From Clostridium mobile (GTDB taxonomy: Bacteria > Bacillota > Clostridia > Clostridiales > Clostridiaceae): DNA of 64,000 bases. Numbering within the stretch: the stretch's first letter is position 1; every line of letters begins with the position of its first letter. Location: NCBI RefSeq assembly GCF_018918285.1, contig NZ_JAHLQF010000003.1, positions 434,001-498,000 of the forward strand. Direction: 5' to 3'. Both the position numbers and the translations under genes were made by a program. Positions 16,696 to 26,356 of the stretch are shown in pieces. Under the pieces are notes generated by a model, which saw only the letters and a program-made list of their open reading frames with translations, was not told the origin of the DNA and made no database searches.

Positions 16696-16725
16696 TACTA
16701 GAATTAAAGGAATTATATTCTAGTA
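16696..16725. promoter_or_regulatory. Inverted repeat upstream of the ABC importer genes
   Basis: TACTAGAAT (16696-16704) and ATTCTAGTA (16717-16725) are perfect inverted arms 12 bp apart, 19 bp upstream of the ATPase start codon. Position and symmetry suggest a repressor site; no family is assigned. Confidence 0.45.
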
Positions 16726-16944
16726 TATGAAGGAAGTTAAGATATTGTTAAAGACTTTTAATATTACGGATAATGGGTTATAATTATGGCATATATTAGG
16801 AAGGAGTGAATAAAATGTATTGGTAAAGCAAAGAAAAATTTAAATAATAAAAGCCAGAATAAGATTATATTAGATGGATATATATTTATTTTAAAAAGCA
16901 TGAATTTATGAGCTTATTAATGATAAATCCATCATTACTGTCAT

Positions 16945-16973
16945 TTGATTAAATATTTTTTTAAGTATATAAT
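16945..16973 (+). promoter_or_regulatory. Sigma-A promoter of the dehydratase activase
   Basis: TTGATT, a 17-bp spacer and TATAAT end 72 bp upstream of the ATG at 17046. Confidence 0.65.
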
Positions 16974-17045
16974 AGCCATATATTTCATGTATATGGTGAT
17001 TTTCATATATTCTATATAATTATATTGATAAAAGGTGATAGCATT

Positions 17046-20000
17046 ATGGAAAAATTATTACATTTAGGTTTAGATGTTGGATCAACTACTGTGAAAGTTG
17101 TCCTACTAGGCAGTAATGACAGAATTATTTATAGCAAATATGAAAGACATTTTTCTGACATTAGAAGTACTATTAATAAAATTATGAATGAAGTACACAA
17201 CATTATTAATAAAAAAAATGTTACAGTAAAAGTAACAGGATCTGGTGGATTAGCGGTATCTGAGTGGCTAGATGTTCCTTTTATTCAAGAGGTTATAGCT
17301 TGTACTAATACGGTTGAGAACCTCATACCTATGACAGATGTAGCTATAGAGTTAGGTGGAGAAGATGCAAAAATAACATTTTTCAGAGGGGGGATAGAGC
17401 AAAGAATGAATGGGACTTGTGCTGGAGGTACAGGAGCATTCATCGATCAAATGGCGGCATTACTTCAAACTGATGCTAGGGGACTAAATGAATTGGCAAA
17501 AAATTATAAAACAATATATCCTATTGCAGCTAGATGTGGTGTATTTGCTAAAACAGATGTTCAACCATTGTTAAATGAAGGAGCTGCCAGGGAGGATATT
17601 GCTGCATCAATATTTCAATCTGTTGTAAATCAGACAATAAGTGGACTTGCTTGCGGTAAGGTAATAAGGGGGAATGTTGCTTTTTTAGGTGGCCCTCTAT
17701 ATTTTTTATCTGAATTAAGAAAAAGATTTATAGAAACTTTAAATTTAAAAAGGGAACAGATTATTTCCCCGGAAAATTCTCAATTATTTGTTGCCATAGG
17801 TGCAGCAATGTCTTCAAAAGAAGAAAGTCCTATCATTTTTAAGGAACTTTTAAATAAACTTAATAATGTAAAATGTGAAGTTAATGAACATATTAATATA
17901 TTATCTCCATTGTTTAAAGATGAAGAGGAATTAAAAAGTTTTAAATTAAGACATGATAGTTATAAAGTTAGAAGTAGAGAATTAAAAGATTATAAAGGTA
18001 GATGTTATCTAGGAATAGATGCAGGATCTACTACTACTAAAGTAGCGTTAGTTGATGATGAGGGAGCTTTGCTGTACTCCTATTATGGAAGTAATAAAGG
18101 TAATCCGTTGAAATCTACTATAAATGTTTTAAAGACATTGTATAGTATAATGCCAAATGATGAGGTGGAGATAGTAAATTCTGCTGTCACAGGGTATGGG
18201 GAGGGGTTAATTAAAGAGGCATTATCAATAGATGAAGGCGAGGTAGAGACAATAGCCCACTATAAAGGAGCGGAGTTTTTCTTGCCGGGAGTAGACTTTA
18301 TACTAGATATTGGTGGTCAAGATATGAAATGTCTAAAAATTAAGGACAGAGTAATTGACAGCATTATGTTAAATGAAGCTTGTTCTTCTGGATGTGGATC
18401 TTTTATTGAAACTTATGCACATTCTTTAAACATAGATATAGAAGAATTCTCAAAAAGTGCATTATTAAGTAAAAACCCAGTGGATCTTGGGTCAAGATGT
18501 ACAGTATTTATGAATTCAAAAGTGAAACAAGCCCAAAAAGAAGGGGCAACTATAGGAGATATATCAGCGGGATTATCATATTCAGTGATAAAAAATGCTT
18601 TGTATAAAGTTATAAGAGTTAAAAATTCAGAAGATTTGGGTAAAAAAGTTATTGTTCAAGGGGGAAGTTTTTATAATGATGCTGTACTGAGGGCATTCGA
18701 AATAATTTCTGGTACTCAACCTGTTAGACCTAATATTGCAGGATTAATGGGTGCTTTTGGAGCAGCTTTAATCGCTAAGGAAAGATATGAGAATGGGTAT
18801 AAATCAAAATTAGCTACAATTGAAGATTTAATGAATTTTGATGCAACAGTTACCATGAGAAGATGTAAATTATGTAGCAATCAATGTCTGTTGACAGTAA
18901 ATAATTTTGGAGACGGGAGAGAATTTATATCTGGAAATAGGTGTGAAAGAGGAGCAGGCAAAGAAATAAATAAAGAAGAAATACCTAACTTATACAGATA
19001 TAAATTGCAAAGATTATTTAGCTATAAACCTCTATCTAAAAGTGAAGGGGTAAGAGGAGTGATAGGTATACCAAGGGTATTAAACATGTATGAAAATTAC
19101 CCGTTTTGGTTTACTGTTTTTACTAACTTAAAATATAGAGTTGAGTTATCGCCTATTTCTTCAAAAAAAATATATGAATTAGGCATGGAAACTATACCAT
19201 CAGAGTCAGCTTGCTATCCTGCTAAATTAGTTCATGGACATATAAATAGTTTAGTTGATAAAGGGGTAGACTCTATATTTTATCCATGTATACCTCTTGA
19301 ACAAAAGGAAAATAAAGAGGCTAATAATCACTTTAATTGTCCTATAGTTACTTCTTATCCAGAAGTAATAAAAAATAATATGGATATATTAAAAGAAAAA
19401 AATATAAATTTTATGAATCCATTCTTACCAATAAATAATGAAGAGAAATTGGTAGAAAGATTATATGAAGAATTTATGGATTCAGGTATAACTAAAGATG
19501 AAATAGCTAAAGCAGTTTCGGAAGGATATAAAGAGGATAGAAAATTTAAAGAAGATATAAGAAAAAAGGGAGAAGAGGTAGTAGCGTATTTAAAGAGTAC
19601 AGGTAAAAAAGGAATAGTATTAGCGGGACGACCTTATCATGTGGATCCAGAAATAAATCATGGGATACCAGAGTTGATTAACTCCTTTGGAATAGCTATT
19701 CTAACAGAAGATTCTATAGCTCATTTAGGAAAAATAGAAAGACCTTTAAGGGTTGTAGATCAGTGGATGTATCATTCTAGATTATATGCTGCAGCTAGTT
19801 TTATAGCAGAGCAAAAAGACCTGGAGTTGGTACAATTAAATTCTTTTGGATGTGGTTTAGATGCTGTAACAACAGACCAAGTTGGAGAAATATTGAATTC
19901 TTTTGGAAAAATATATACAGTTCTTAAAATTGATGAGGGGAGTAATTTAGGAGCAGTTAAAATCAGAATAAGATCCTTAATTGCAGCCCTTAAAGAAAGA

Positions 20001-21350
20001 GATAAAAATGGATTTACTCCTAGTAGAATTACAAAACCAAAGCAGAGAATAATATTTACCAAGGATATGAAGAAAAACCATACAATATTATGTCCTCAAA
20101 TGGCACCTATACATTTTGAATTAGTGCAAGAAGCTTTTAATTCTTCGGGTTTCAATTTAGATGTATTACCTTCCGTTGACAAAGCAGCTATTGAAGAAGG
20201 GTTAAAGTATGTAAATAATGATGCATGTTATCCATCTATTATAGTTATAGGACAAATAATAGAAGCATTAAAATCTGGTAAATATGATATTAATAATACT
20301 TCTGTAGTTATGTCCCAAACTGGAGGTGGATGTAGAGCTACAAATTATATTGCGTTTTTAAGGAAGGCTCTAAAGGAAGCTGGATTTGAAAATGTGCCTA
20401 TAATATCTGCTAATATGATTGGATTAGAAAAAAATCCAGGATTTAAGTTATCCCTATCATTAGCAAATAAAGCATTAATGGCACTAGTTTATGGAGACTT
20501 ATTAATGAGGGTTCTATATAGAGTTAGGCCTTATGAGAAAATACCTAACTCTGCAAATATTCTCTATGATGAGTGGATGGAAAAATGCAAGAAAAATGTA
20601 CGGAACGGAAATATGTTATTATATAAAGAAAATATATATAATATAGTAAGAGACTTTGACAACCTAGAAATAAATAATATATTAAAACCTAAGGTAGGGG
20701 TAGTTGGAGAAATATTAGTTAAATTTCACCCTACTGCAAATAATGACGTGGTAGATATTTTAGAAAATGAAGGAGCAGAGGTTGTTGTGCCTGACTTGTT
20801 AGATTTCTTTATGTACTGTGCATATAATTCTAACTATAGATATTGCAACCTTTCTGGGACTAAAACAGCCAAGGTTATTTCAACTTTTGCAATAAAGGCC
20901 ATGGAACTATATAGAAAGCATATGAGAAAAGCATTAAATAATAGTAAAAGATTTTATGAACCTGAAAGAGTAAATAAGTTAGCGGAGATGGCATCCTCAG
21001 TTGTCTCTATTGGAAATCAGACGGGGGAAGGGTGGTTGCTCACAGCAGAAATGATGGAGCTTATAGAAAATGAAGTAAAAAATATTATTTGTATGCAGCC
21101 TTTTGCATGTTTACCTAATCATGTAACTGGTAAGGGGATGATAAAAAAGCTTAAGACTATTTATCCAGGAGCTAATATAGCGGCAATAGATTATGATCCA
21201 GGTGCTAGCGAAGTAAATCAGCTAAATAGAATAAAATTAATGCTTGCTGTTGCAAATAAAAATTTACAACATGAAAAAGAGAAAGTGTTAAAAGAAGATA
21301 AAGAAATTACCATATCAGCGTATAAAAATGGCTATGAAGTAAATTATTAA
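17046..21350 (+). CDS. Giant 2-hydroxyacyl-CoA dehydratase activase (BadF/HgdC ATPase type)
   Basis: The protein has 1434 residues, starting at the ATG at 17046 behind AAGGTGAT. It contains two successive ASKHA ATPase modules: [13 protein letters not shown] (residue 6) and [16 protein letters not shown] (near 327). Each carries conserved Cys motifs: [14 protein letters not shown] plus ARCGVF in the first, [15 protein letters not shown] plus SRCTVFMNS in the second. Archerases such as HgdC hold a bridging [4Fe-4S] cluster with such cysteines and use ATP to inject an electron into dehydratases. After these come a CxxC segment ([13 protein letters not shown]) and HgdB-like regions. Long fused homologues are common in clostridia but their client is unknown. 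No dehydratase subunit genes are adjacent. Confidence 0.85.
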   Translation: MEKLLHLGLDVGSTTVKVVLLGSNDRIIYSKYERHFSDIRSTINKIMNEVHNIINKKNVTVKVTGSGGLAVSEWLDVPFIQEVIACTNTVENLIPMTDVAIELGGEDAKITFFRGGIEQRMNGTCAGGTGAFIDQMAALLQTDARGLNELAKNYKTIYPIAARCGVFAKTDVQPLLNEGAAREDIAASIFQSVVNQTISGLACGKVIRGNVAFLGGPLYFLSELRKRFIETLNLKREQIISPENSQLFVAIGAAMSSKEESPIIFKELLNKLNNVKCEVNEHINILSPLFKDEEELKSFKLRHDSYKVRSRELKDYKGRCYLGIDAGSTTTKVALVDDEGALLYSYYGSNKGNPLKSTINVLKTLYSIMPNDEVEIVNSAVTGYGEGLIKEALSIDEGEVETIAHYKGAEFFLPGVDFILDIGGQDMKCLKIKDRVIDSIMLNEACSSGCGSFIETYAHSLNIDIEEFSKSALLSKNPVDLGSRCTVFMNSKVKQAQKEGATIGDISAGLSYSVIKNALYKVIRVKNSEDLGKKVIVQGGSFYNDAVLRAFEIISGTQPVRPNIAGLMGAFGAALIAKERYENGYKSKLATIEDLMNFDATVTMRRCKLCSNQCLLTVNNFGDGREFISGNRCERGAGKEINKEEIPNLYRYKLQRLFSYKPLSKSEGVRGVIGIPRVLNMYENYPFWFTVFTNLKYRVELSPISSKKIYELGMETIPSESACYPAKLVHGHINSLVDKGVDSIFYPCIPLEQKENKEANNHFNCPIVTSYPEVIKNNMDILKEKNINFMNPFLPINNEEKLVERLYEEFMDSGITKDEIAKAVSEGYKEDRKFKEDIRKKGEEVVAYLKSTGKKGIVLAGRPYHVDPEINHGIPELINSFGIAILTEDSIAHLGKIERPLRVVDQWMYHSRLYAAASFIAEQKDLELVQLNSFGCGLDAVTTDQVGEILNSFGKIYTVLKIDEGSNLGAVKIRIRSLIAALKERDKNGFTPSRITKPKQRIIFTKDMKKNHTILCPQMAPIHFELVQEAFNSSGFNLDVLPSVDKAAIEEGLKYVNNDACYPSIIVIGQIIEALKSGKYDINNTSVVMSQTGGGCRATNYIAFLRKALKEAGFENVPIISANMIGLEKNPGFKLSLSLANKALMALVYGDLLMRVLYRVRPYEKIPNSANILYDEWMEKCKKNVRNGNMLLYKENIYNIVRDFDNLEINNILKPKVGVVGEILVKFHPTANNDVVDILENEGAEVVVPDLLDFFMYCAYNSNYRYCNLSGTKTAKVISTFAIKAMELYRKHMRKALNNSKRFYEPERVNKLAEMASSVVSIGNQTGEGWLLTAEMMELIENEVKNIICMQPFACLPNHVTGKGMIKKLKTIYPGANIAAIDYDPGASEVNQLNRIKLMLAVANKNLQHEKEKVLKEDKEITISAYKNGYEVNY

Positions 21351-21358
21351 TACAAAAT

Positions 21359-21388
21359 AAAAGAACCAATGAAAACATTGGTTCTTTT
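21359..21388. terminator. Convergent terminator between activase and gltS
   Basis: The arms AAAAGAACCAATG (21359-21371) and CATTGGTTCTTTT (21376-21388) form a 13-bp stem with a 4-base loop, suited to both directions. Confidence 0.88.
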
Positions 21389-21397
21389 ATTTTCTTC

Positions 21398-22591
21398 TTA
21401 TTTAAAGAAGTTAACAAAGGTCGTTATAATAAGTGCATTAGTAAAGTCAATTAAGAATGCCCCAACTATTGGTAGTACGAAGAATGCTCTTGGAGCAGCT
21501 CCAAATCTTTCAGATACGGAAGTCATATTAGCTATTCCGTTTGGAGTAGCTCCCATACCGAATCCACAGTGTCCTGCAGCCATAACAGCAGCATCAAAGT
21601 CTCTACCTAGTGCATTAAATGATATAAATGTAGCAAATAGTGCCATCATAATTGTTTGAGCTACTAGTATTATTAACATTGGACCTGCAACTGCAGCAAG
21701 TTCCCAAAGTTTTAATCCAACTAAAGCCATAGATAAGAATACATTTAATCCTATTGTTCCAAGAATGTCTGTACATGTTTGATTAATGCTCCATTTTCCT
21801 GTTGCTTCACCAACATTAAGAATTATGGCAGCTATAATCATTGAGTTAACATAGGATGGTAGAGTAAGTCCTAATTTTTTAAATTGACCTTCTAAAATAG
21901 CACCAAGGCCGATTGAAATTAATATAATTGCTAATGTTCTGAATACTTCACTATAATCAACTACGTCTTTGTTATCAGATGCTGATGAATCTTTACTAGC
22001 TTCAGCTGAAACAGAAGACTTTAAGCCTTTTTTCTCTATCAATCTCTTACCAACTGGTCCACCGATTATAGAACCTGCAACTAATCCGAAAGTAGCAGAT
22101 GCCATTGCAGTAGCAGTAGCTCCTGCAAATCCATATTGACTTTCAAATAATGGACCAAAAGCACCACCAGTACCATGTCCACCTGTCATTGTAATAGATC
22201 CAGTTATTAATCCTAATAATGGATGTTCTCCAAGAGCTGTAGCTAATCCAACTCCTAATGTATTTTGTAATATACATAGTAATGAAGCTACTCCCCAGAA
22301 GATAAGAACTTGTAATCCACCTTTTTTAACAAGATCTATACTTGCTCCCATACCGATTGATGTAAAGAATACCATCATGAATGGGTTCTGTAATGTAGTA
22401 TCAAGAGTTAATGATAAAACTCCAGTCTGATATAAGATAAGGTTTACAATAGCAAAAATAAGTCCTCCTACAACTGGTGAAGGAATACAGAACTTTTCTA
22501 AAATCTGCACCTTGCTTTTTACCCATGAGCCGAAATAGTAAACTGCTACGGCTAAAGCTGTAGTCTGCATCATGTCTAATTTGATGTCCAT
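21398..22591 (-). CDS. gltS: Sodium/glutamate symporter, copy 1
   Basis: This is a 397-residue GltS (ESS family) transporter with about ten helices. Conserved segments include FCIPSPVVGGLIFA, TGGHGTGGAFGPLFE, FGLVAGSIIGGPVGK and GHCGFGMGATPNGIANM. It would take up glutamate with sodium. It is the most divergent of the three leftward copies (about two-thirds to three-quarters similar by eye). It has its own extended -10 promoter and an unusual leader dyad. A short Ser/Ala/Lys-rich cytoplasmic loop (near residue 195) is where the copies differ most. Confidence 0.92.
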   Translation of the reverse strand: MDIKLDMMQTTALAVAVYYFGSWVKSKVQILEKFCIPSPVVGGLIFAIVNLILYQTGVLSLTLDTTLQNPFMMVFFTSIGMGASIDLVKKGGLQVLIFWGVASLLCILQNTLGVGLATALGEHPLLGLITGSITMTGGHGTGGAFGPLFESQYGFAGATATAMASATFGLVAGSIIGGPVGKRLIEKKGLKSSVSAEASKDSSASDNKDVVDYSEVFRTLAIILISIGLGAILEGQFKKLGLTLPSYVNSMIIAAIILNVGEATGKWSINQTCTDILGTIGLNVFLSMALVGLKLWELAAVAGPMLIILVAQTIMMALFATFISFNALGRDFDAAVMAAGHCGFGMGATPNGIANMTSVSERFGAAPRAFFVLPIVGAFLIDFTNALIITTFVNFFK

Positions 22592-22697
22592 AAGTTTTAA
22601 CCACCTTTCATGAAATTTTAATTAATAAAATAATAAAAATGAAATAAAAATTAATAGTGTTGATTAATAATAATTGATAAATAAATTATCGAAATGG

Positions 22698-22740
22698 CTT
22701 GGTCAATTAATCCATTCCATCAATGGATTGGTTGACTAAG
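22698..22740. repeat. Long imperfect dyad in the gltS1 leader
   Basis: The 19-nt arms 22698-22716 and 22722-22740 are inverted with three mismatched positions, loop CCATC. They lie directly downstream of the gltS1 transcription start predicted from the promoter at 22755-22783. On the plus strand the mismatches become G-U pairs; on the gltS transcript they are A-C. It could be an operator, or a structured RNA read in the opposite direction. Confidence 0.5.
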
Positions 22741-22754
22741 TTTAGACAATTCAT

Positions 22755-22783
22755 ATAATAGCACAAGATTTTATTTAGTTCAA
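22755..22783 (-). promoter_or_regulatory. Sigma-A promoter of gltS copy 1
   Basis: On the minus strand TTGAAC (22783-22778), a 17-bp spacer ending TGTGC and TATTAT (22760-22755) give a consensus-like promoter with an extended -10. Confidence 0.7.
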
Positions 22784-22943
22784 CAATAAATTTTAATATT
22801 ATGACAAAATAAGATAAAAAAATGGGATAAAATGTAATAAATTTATAAAAAACTAAAAACTAATAATATAATTTAAAAAATAATTATTGGCTTATAGATT
22901 ACAATAAAACTTAGCTATATCAATATATTATGTACAAAAAAAT

Positions 22944-22977
22944 AAAAAAGTTATTGGTAAAAACCAACAACTTTTTT
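22944..22977 (-). terminator. Terminator of gltS copy 2
   Basis: The arms 22944-22958 and 22963-22977 (minus strand AAAAAAGTTGTTGGT, one G-U pair) with a T-run end the leftward gene. Confidence 0.8.
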
Positions 22978-23016
22978 ATTTTTTTAATTTTTAAAAATTA
23001 TCTTAAATTTTGAAAA

Positions 23017-24213
23017 TTATTTTACTACTACATTTGCAAATGTAGTGATGATTAGTAAGTTTGTAAAGTCTATCAAAAATGCACCAACTATTGATAGTAC
23101 GAAGAATGCTCTTGGAGCAGGGCCAAATCGTTCAGTTACAGAAGTCATGTTAGCTATTCCATTTGGAGTAGCTCCCATACCGAATCCGCAATGGCCAGCT
23201 GCAATTACAGCAGCATCGAAGTCTCTACCAATTAAGTTAAATGTTACAAAGTAAGCAAATAGTGCCATCATAGCTGTTTGAGCTAATAGTATTATTAACA
23301 TTGGTCCTGCAACTGCAGCAAGTTCCCAAAGTTTTAATCCAATTAAAGCCATAGATAAGAATACATTTAATCCTATTGTTCCAAGTATATCTGTACATTT
23401 TTGATTAATATGCCATTTCCCTGTTGCTTCCCCAATATTAAGTATTATAGATGCTATAATCATTGATGTAACGTAGGATGGTAAATTTATACCTACCTTT
23501 ACAAATTGAGCTTCGAAAACGGCGCCGATAGCGATCGAAATTAAGATTATAGTTAATGTTCTAAATAATTCTGAATAATCAACCTTTTCTTCCTTAGTAG
23601 CAGCTTGTAATTCTTCAGTATCATAGGCAGCAGCATTGGATTTTAATCCCTTGCGTTCTATTAATTTTTTACCAACTGGTCCACCAAGCAATGAACCCAT
23701 AACTAGTCCAAATGTAGCGGATGCCATTGCAGTAGTAGTAGCGCCTGCAAATCCATATTGACTTTCAAATACTGGACCCAGTGCGGCACCAGTAGCATGT
23801 CCACCTGTCATTGTAATAGATCCGGCAACTAATCCTAATAATGGATGTTGTCCAAGAGCTTTAGCTAGTCCAATTCCAAGAGCATTTTGGAATACACACA
23901 GTAATGAAGCGATTGCCCAGAAGATAACAACTTGTAAACCACCTTTTTTAACAAGTTCTAAACTTGCTCCTAGACCTATTGATGTAAAGAACACCATCAT
24001 AAATGGTTTTTGTAGTGTAGTATCAAGAACTATACTTAATATTCCACTTTGTTTTAAGAATAAATTAAGAAAAGCGAAAATAAGTCCTCCCACAACCGGT
24101 GAAGGAATACAGAATTTTTCTAAAACCTGTATTTTACTTTTTACCCATGCGCCGAAGTAGTAAATTACAACAGCTAGGGCAGCGGTTTGCATCATGTCCA
24201 ATTTAATTTCCAT
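23017..24213 (-). CDS. gltS: Sodium/glutamate symporter, copy 2
   Basis: The GltS protein has 398 residues from the ATG at 24213 behind AAGGTGG. It carries the same conserved segments as copy 1 (FCIPSPVVGGLIF, SITMTGGHATGAALGPVFE, GHCGFGMGATPNGIANM). Copy 3 differs from it by only around twenty residues, and the two promoters, operators and ribosome sites are nearly identical, so these are a recent tandem duplication. Differences include ATGAALGPVFESQ here versus ATGGALGPVFENQ in copy 3. Confidence 0.92.
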   Translation of the reverse strand: MEIKLDMMQTAALAVVIYYFGAWVKSKIQVLEKFCIPSPVVGGLIFAFLNLFLKQSGILSIVLDTTLQKPFMMVFFTSIGLGASLELVKKGGLQVVIFWAIASLLCVFQNALGIGLAKALGQHPLLGLVAGSITMTGGHATGAALGPVFESQYGFAGATTTAMASATFGLVMGSLLGGPVGKKLIERKGLKSNAAAYDTEELQAATKEEKVDYSELFRTLTIILISIAIGAVFEAQFVKVGINLPSYVTSMIIASIILNIGEATGKWHINQKCTDILGTIGLNVFLSMALIGLKLWELAAVAGPMLIILLAQTAMMALFAYFVTFNLIGRDFDAAVIAAGHCGFGMGATPNGIANMTSVTERFGPAPRAFFVLSIVGAFLIDFTNLLIITTFANVVVK

Positions 24214-24246
24214 AATAAGTCCACCTTTCAATAAAAAATTAAATAA

Positions 24247-24271
24247 GTATTGAAAACGTTATATTCAATAC
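24247..24271. promoter_or_regulatory. Inverted-repeat operator of gltS copy 2
   Basis: GTATTGAA (24247-24254) and TTCAATAC (24264-24271) are perfect inverted arms around AACGTTATA. The site covers the predicted transcription start. The centre TGAAAACGTTA resembles a LacI/CcpA-type half-conserved palindrome. An identical site precedes gltS copy 3. Confidence 0.62.
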
Positions 24272-24277
24272 AATCCC

Positions 24278-24306
24278 ATTATATATAATTAAAATACAAA
24301 AATCAA
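24278..24306 (-). promoter_or_regulatory. Sigma-A promoter of gltS copy 2
   Basis: On the minus strand TTGATT (24306-24301), a 17-bp spacer and TATAAT (24283-24278) lie just before the inverted-repeat operator. Confidence 0.75.
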
Positions 24307-24815
24307 TTTAAAAATTAAAAAAAATGAAAGTTTTTATAATTAAACTTCATTTTTTTGATAAATTTTAAAAATATTAAAATTAAAAAAAGAAATCGACAAT
24401 ATTTTTAAAATTTTTTAATTTATATTGAAAAAATTAAAAAATTAATTTTAAATTACGACAGTATTTTTAGCTGTTTTTTTATTTTAGATAATGAATTTAT
24501 TTTAAATTTAATCTATAAAGGTAACTTTGTTAAATTATTGACTAGGTATTCAAAATAAAGCCTTCACCAAATTAGATTTTTATATACTATATGAGTATTT
24601 CAATTAATGAATTTGGGAAAATAGTTGAGAAGAGAGAGAAGTATAAGATTTTTTATTCTTTAATTATTTTATATTTGCATAAATAAAATTTATTAAAAAT
24701 AATATGATATTTATCTAGTAAATATGAAATAAATAAGATTTTTTTAACAGATAAATGAAATTATGAACATTGCATATTTCATTTAATAGAAAAACATACA
24801 AACAATTAAATAAAT
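24307..24815. other. AT-rich gap with no gene seen
   Basis: About 500 bp of very AT-rich sequence between the gltS2 promoter and the gltS3 terminator. No ribosome-site-linked ORF, RNA motif or repeat was recognised. Confidence 0.55.
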
Positions 24816-24849
24816 AACCTGGTATCAGAAGTGATGTTGATACCAGGTT
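24816..24849 (-). terminator. Terminator-like hairpin of gltS copy 3
   Basis: The perfect arms AACCTGGTATCA (24816-24827) and TGATACCAGGTT (24838-24849) lie 20 bp past the stop codon of gltS copy 3. Confidence 0.75.
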
Positions 24850-24869
24850 AATGATATAGAATTTATATA

Positions 24870-26066
24870 TTATTTGCCAAAGATGTTTGCAAATGTAGTA
24901 ATGATTATTAAGTTTGTAAAGTCTATCAAGAATGCACCAACTATTGGTAGTACGAAGAATGCTCTTGGAGCAGCTCCAAATCTTTCAGTTACAGAAGTCA
25001 TGTTAGCTATTCCGTTTGGGGTAGCTCCCATACCGAATCCACAATGGCCAGCTGCAATTACAGCAGCGTCAAAATCTCTACCAATTAAGTTAAATGTTAC
25101 GAAGTAAGCGAATAGTGCCATCAATACTGTTTGACATCCTAATATTATTAACATCGGTCCTGCAACTGCAGCAAGTTCCCAAAGTTTTAATCCAATTAAA
25201 GCCATGGATAAGAATACATTTAACCCTATTGTTCCAAGTATATCTGTACATTTTTGATTAATATGCCATTTTCCTGTTGATTCACCAACATTAAGTATTA
25301 TAGATGCTATAATCATTGATGTAACGTAGGATGGTAAATTTATACCTACCTTTACAAATTGAGCTTCGAAAACGGCACCGATAGCGATTGAAATTAAGAT
25401 TATAGTTAATGTTCTAAATAATTCTGAATAAATAACTTCTTCTTCTTTAGTAGCAGCTTGTAATTCTTCAGTCTCATAAGCGGCAGCGTTGGATTTTAAT
25501 CCCTTGCGTTCTATTAATTTTTTACCAACTGGTCCGCCAAGCAATGAACCCATAACTAGTCCAAATGTAGCTGCTGCCATTGCAGTAGTAGTAGCGCCTG
25601 CAAATCCATATTGATTTTCAAATACTGGCCCCAGTGCACCACCAGTAGCATGTCCACCTGTCATTGTGATAGAGCCGGCAACTAATCCTAATAATGGATG
25701 TTGTCCAAGAGCTTTAGCTAGTGCAACTCCAAGAGCGTTTTGGAATACACATAGTAATGAAGCAACTGCCCAGAAGATAACAACCTGTAATCCACCTTTT
25801 TTAACAAGTTCTAAACTTGCTCCTAGACCTATTGATGTGAAGAACACCATCATAAATGGTTTTTGTAGTGTAGTATCAAGAACTATACTTAATATTCCAC
25901 TTTGTTTTAAGAATAAATTAAGAAAAGCGAAAATAAGTCCTCCCACAACCGGTGAAGGAATACAGAATTTTTCTAAAACCTGTATCTTACTTTTTACCCA
26001 TGCACCGAAGTAGTAAATTACAACAGCTAGGGCAGCGGTTTGCATCATGTCCAATTTAATTTCCAT
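24870..26066 (-). CDS. gltS: Sodium/glutamate symporter, copy 3
   Basis: The GltS protein has 398 residues from the ATG at 26066; the frame is open 17 codons further but that part includes the ribosome site AAGGTGG. It is nearly identical to copy 2 in protein, DNA and regulatory region, so one arose from the other recently. Scattered replacements (for example LAQTAMMAL in copy 2 versus GCQTVLMAL here) are conservative. Three linked copies plus a fourth at 46270 suggest heavy reliance on glutamate transport. Confidence 0.92.
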   Translation of the reverse strand: MEIKLDMMQTAALAVVIYYFGAWVKSKIQVLEKFCIPSPVVGGLIFAFLNLFLKQSGILSIVLDTTLQKPFMMVFFTSIGLGASLELVKKGGLQVVIFWAVASLLCVFQNALGVALAKALGQHPLLGLVAGSITMTGGHATGGALGPVFENQYGFAGATTTAMAAATFGLVMGSLLGGPVGKKLIERKGLKSNAAAYETEELQAATKEEEVIYSELFRTLTIILISIAIGAVFEAQFVKVGINLPSYVTSMIIASIILNVGESTGKWHINQKCTDILGTIGLNVFLSMALIGLKLWELAAVAGPMLIILGCQTVLMALFAYFVTFNLIGRDFDAAVIAAGHCGFGMGATPNGIANMTSVTERFGAAPRAFFVLPIVGAFLIDFTNLIIITTFANIFGK

Positions 26067-26095
26067 AATAAGTCCACCTTTCAATAAAAAATTAA

Positions 26096-26120
26096 GTATT
26101 GAAAACGTTATATTCAATAC
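26096..26120. promoter_or_regulatory. Inverted-repeat operator of gltS copy 3
   Basis: The same GTATTGAA/TTCAATAC arms (26096-26103, 26113-26120) and spacer as upstream of copy 2, at the same distance from the promoter. Confidence 0.62.
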
Positions 26121-26126
26121 AATTCT

Positions 26127-26155
26127 ATTATATGAAATTACTACACGGAAATCAA
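26127..26155 (-). promoter_or_regulatory. Sigma-A promoter of gltS copy 3
   Basis: On the minus strand TTGATT (26155-26150), a 17-bp spacer and TATAAT (26132-26127). The spacer sequence differs from the copy 2 promoter while the hexamers are the same. Confidence 0.75.
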
Positions 26156-26294
26156 TCGGAAAATTAGAAAAAATGAAGGTTTTTAATATTAACTTTCAAT
26201 TTTCGCATAAATTTTAAAAAAATTAAAAATATTAAAATAAAAAGATACTTTATTTGTTTTTTATTAATTTAATATAAAAAAACAGAAAATAAAT

Positions 26295-26336
26295 AAAGGT
26301 AGTCATTAGAAGAAATGATAATAGGCGACTACCTTT
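26295..26336 (-). terminator. Terminator-like hairpin of the binding-protein gene
   Basis: AAAGGTAGTC (26295-26304) and GACTACCTTT (26327-26336) are perfectly complementary and enclose 22 bases. They lie about 20 bp after the stop codon. Confidence 0.65.
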
Positions 26337-26356
26337 AGTTAAAAATATATTTCAAT

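Larger units (their letters stand above)
16678..17045. other. Intergenic stretch with inverted repeat, micro-ORF and promoter
   Basis: Besides the inverted repeat at 16696 there is a well-placed AAGGAG (16801-16806) in front of a three-codon ORF, ATG TAT TGG TAA (16815-16826), with a TATAAT at 16789-16794. Further right, TTGATT (16945-16950) and TATAAT (16968-16973) separated by 17 bp form a good promoter for the activase. No other gene was seen. Confidence 0.5.
22592..23016. other. Intergenic stretch between gltS copies 1 and 2
   Basis: It contains the gltS1 leader dyad and promoter plus the terminator of gltS2 at 22944-22977. The rest is AT-rich with no supported gene. Confidence 0.6.

Noticed and set aside
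19772-20062. Antisense ORF inside the activase gene
   Set aside because: No ribosome site and lies fully inside a conserved coding region; shadow ORF.
26067-26117. Longer N-terminus of gltS copy 3
   Set aside because: The 17 extra codons contain the AAGGTGG ribosome site and are not matched in copies 1 or 2.
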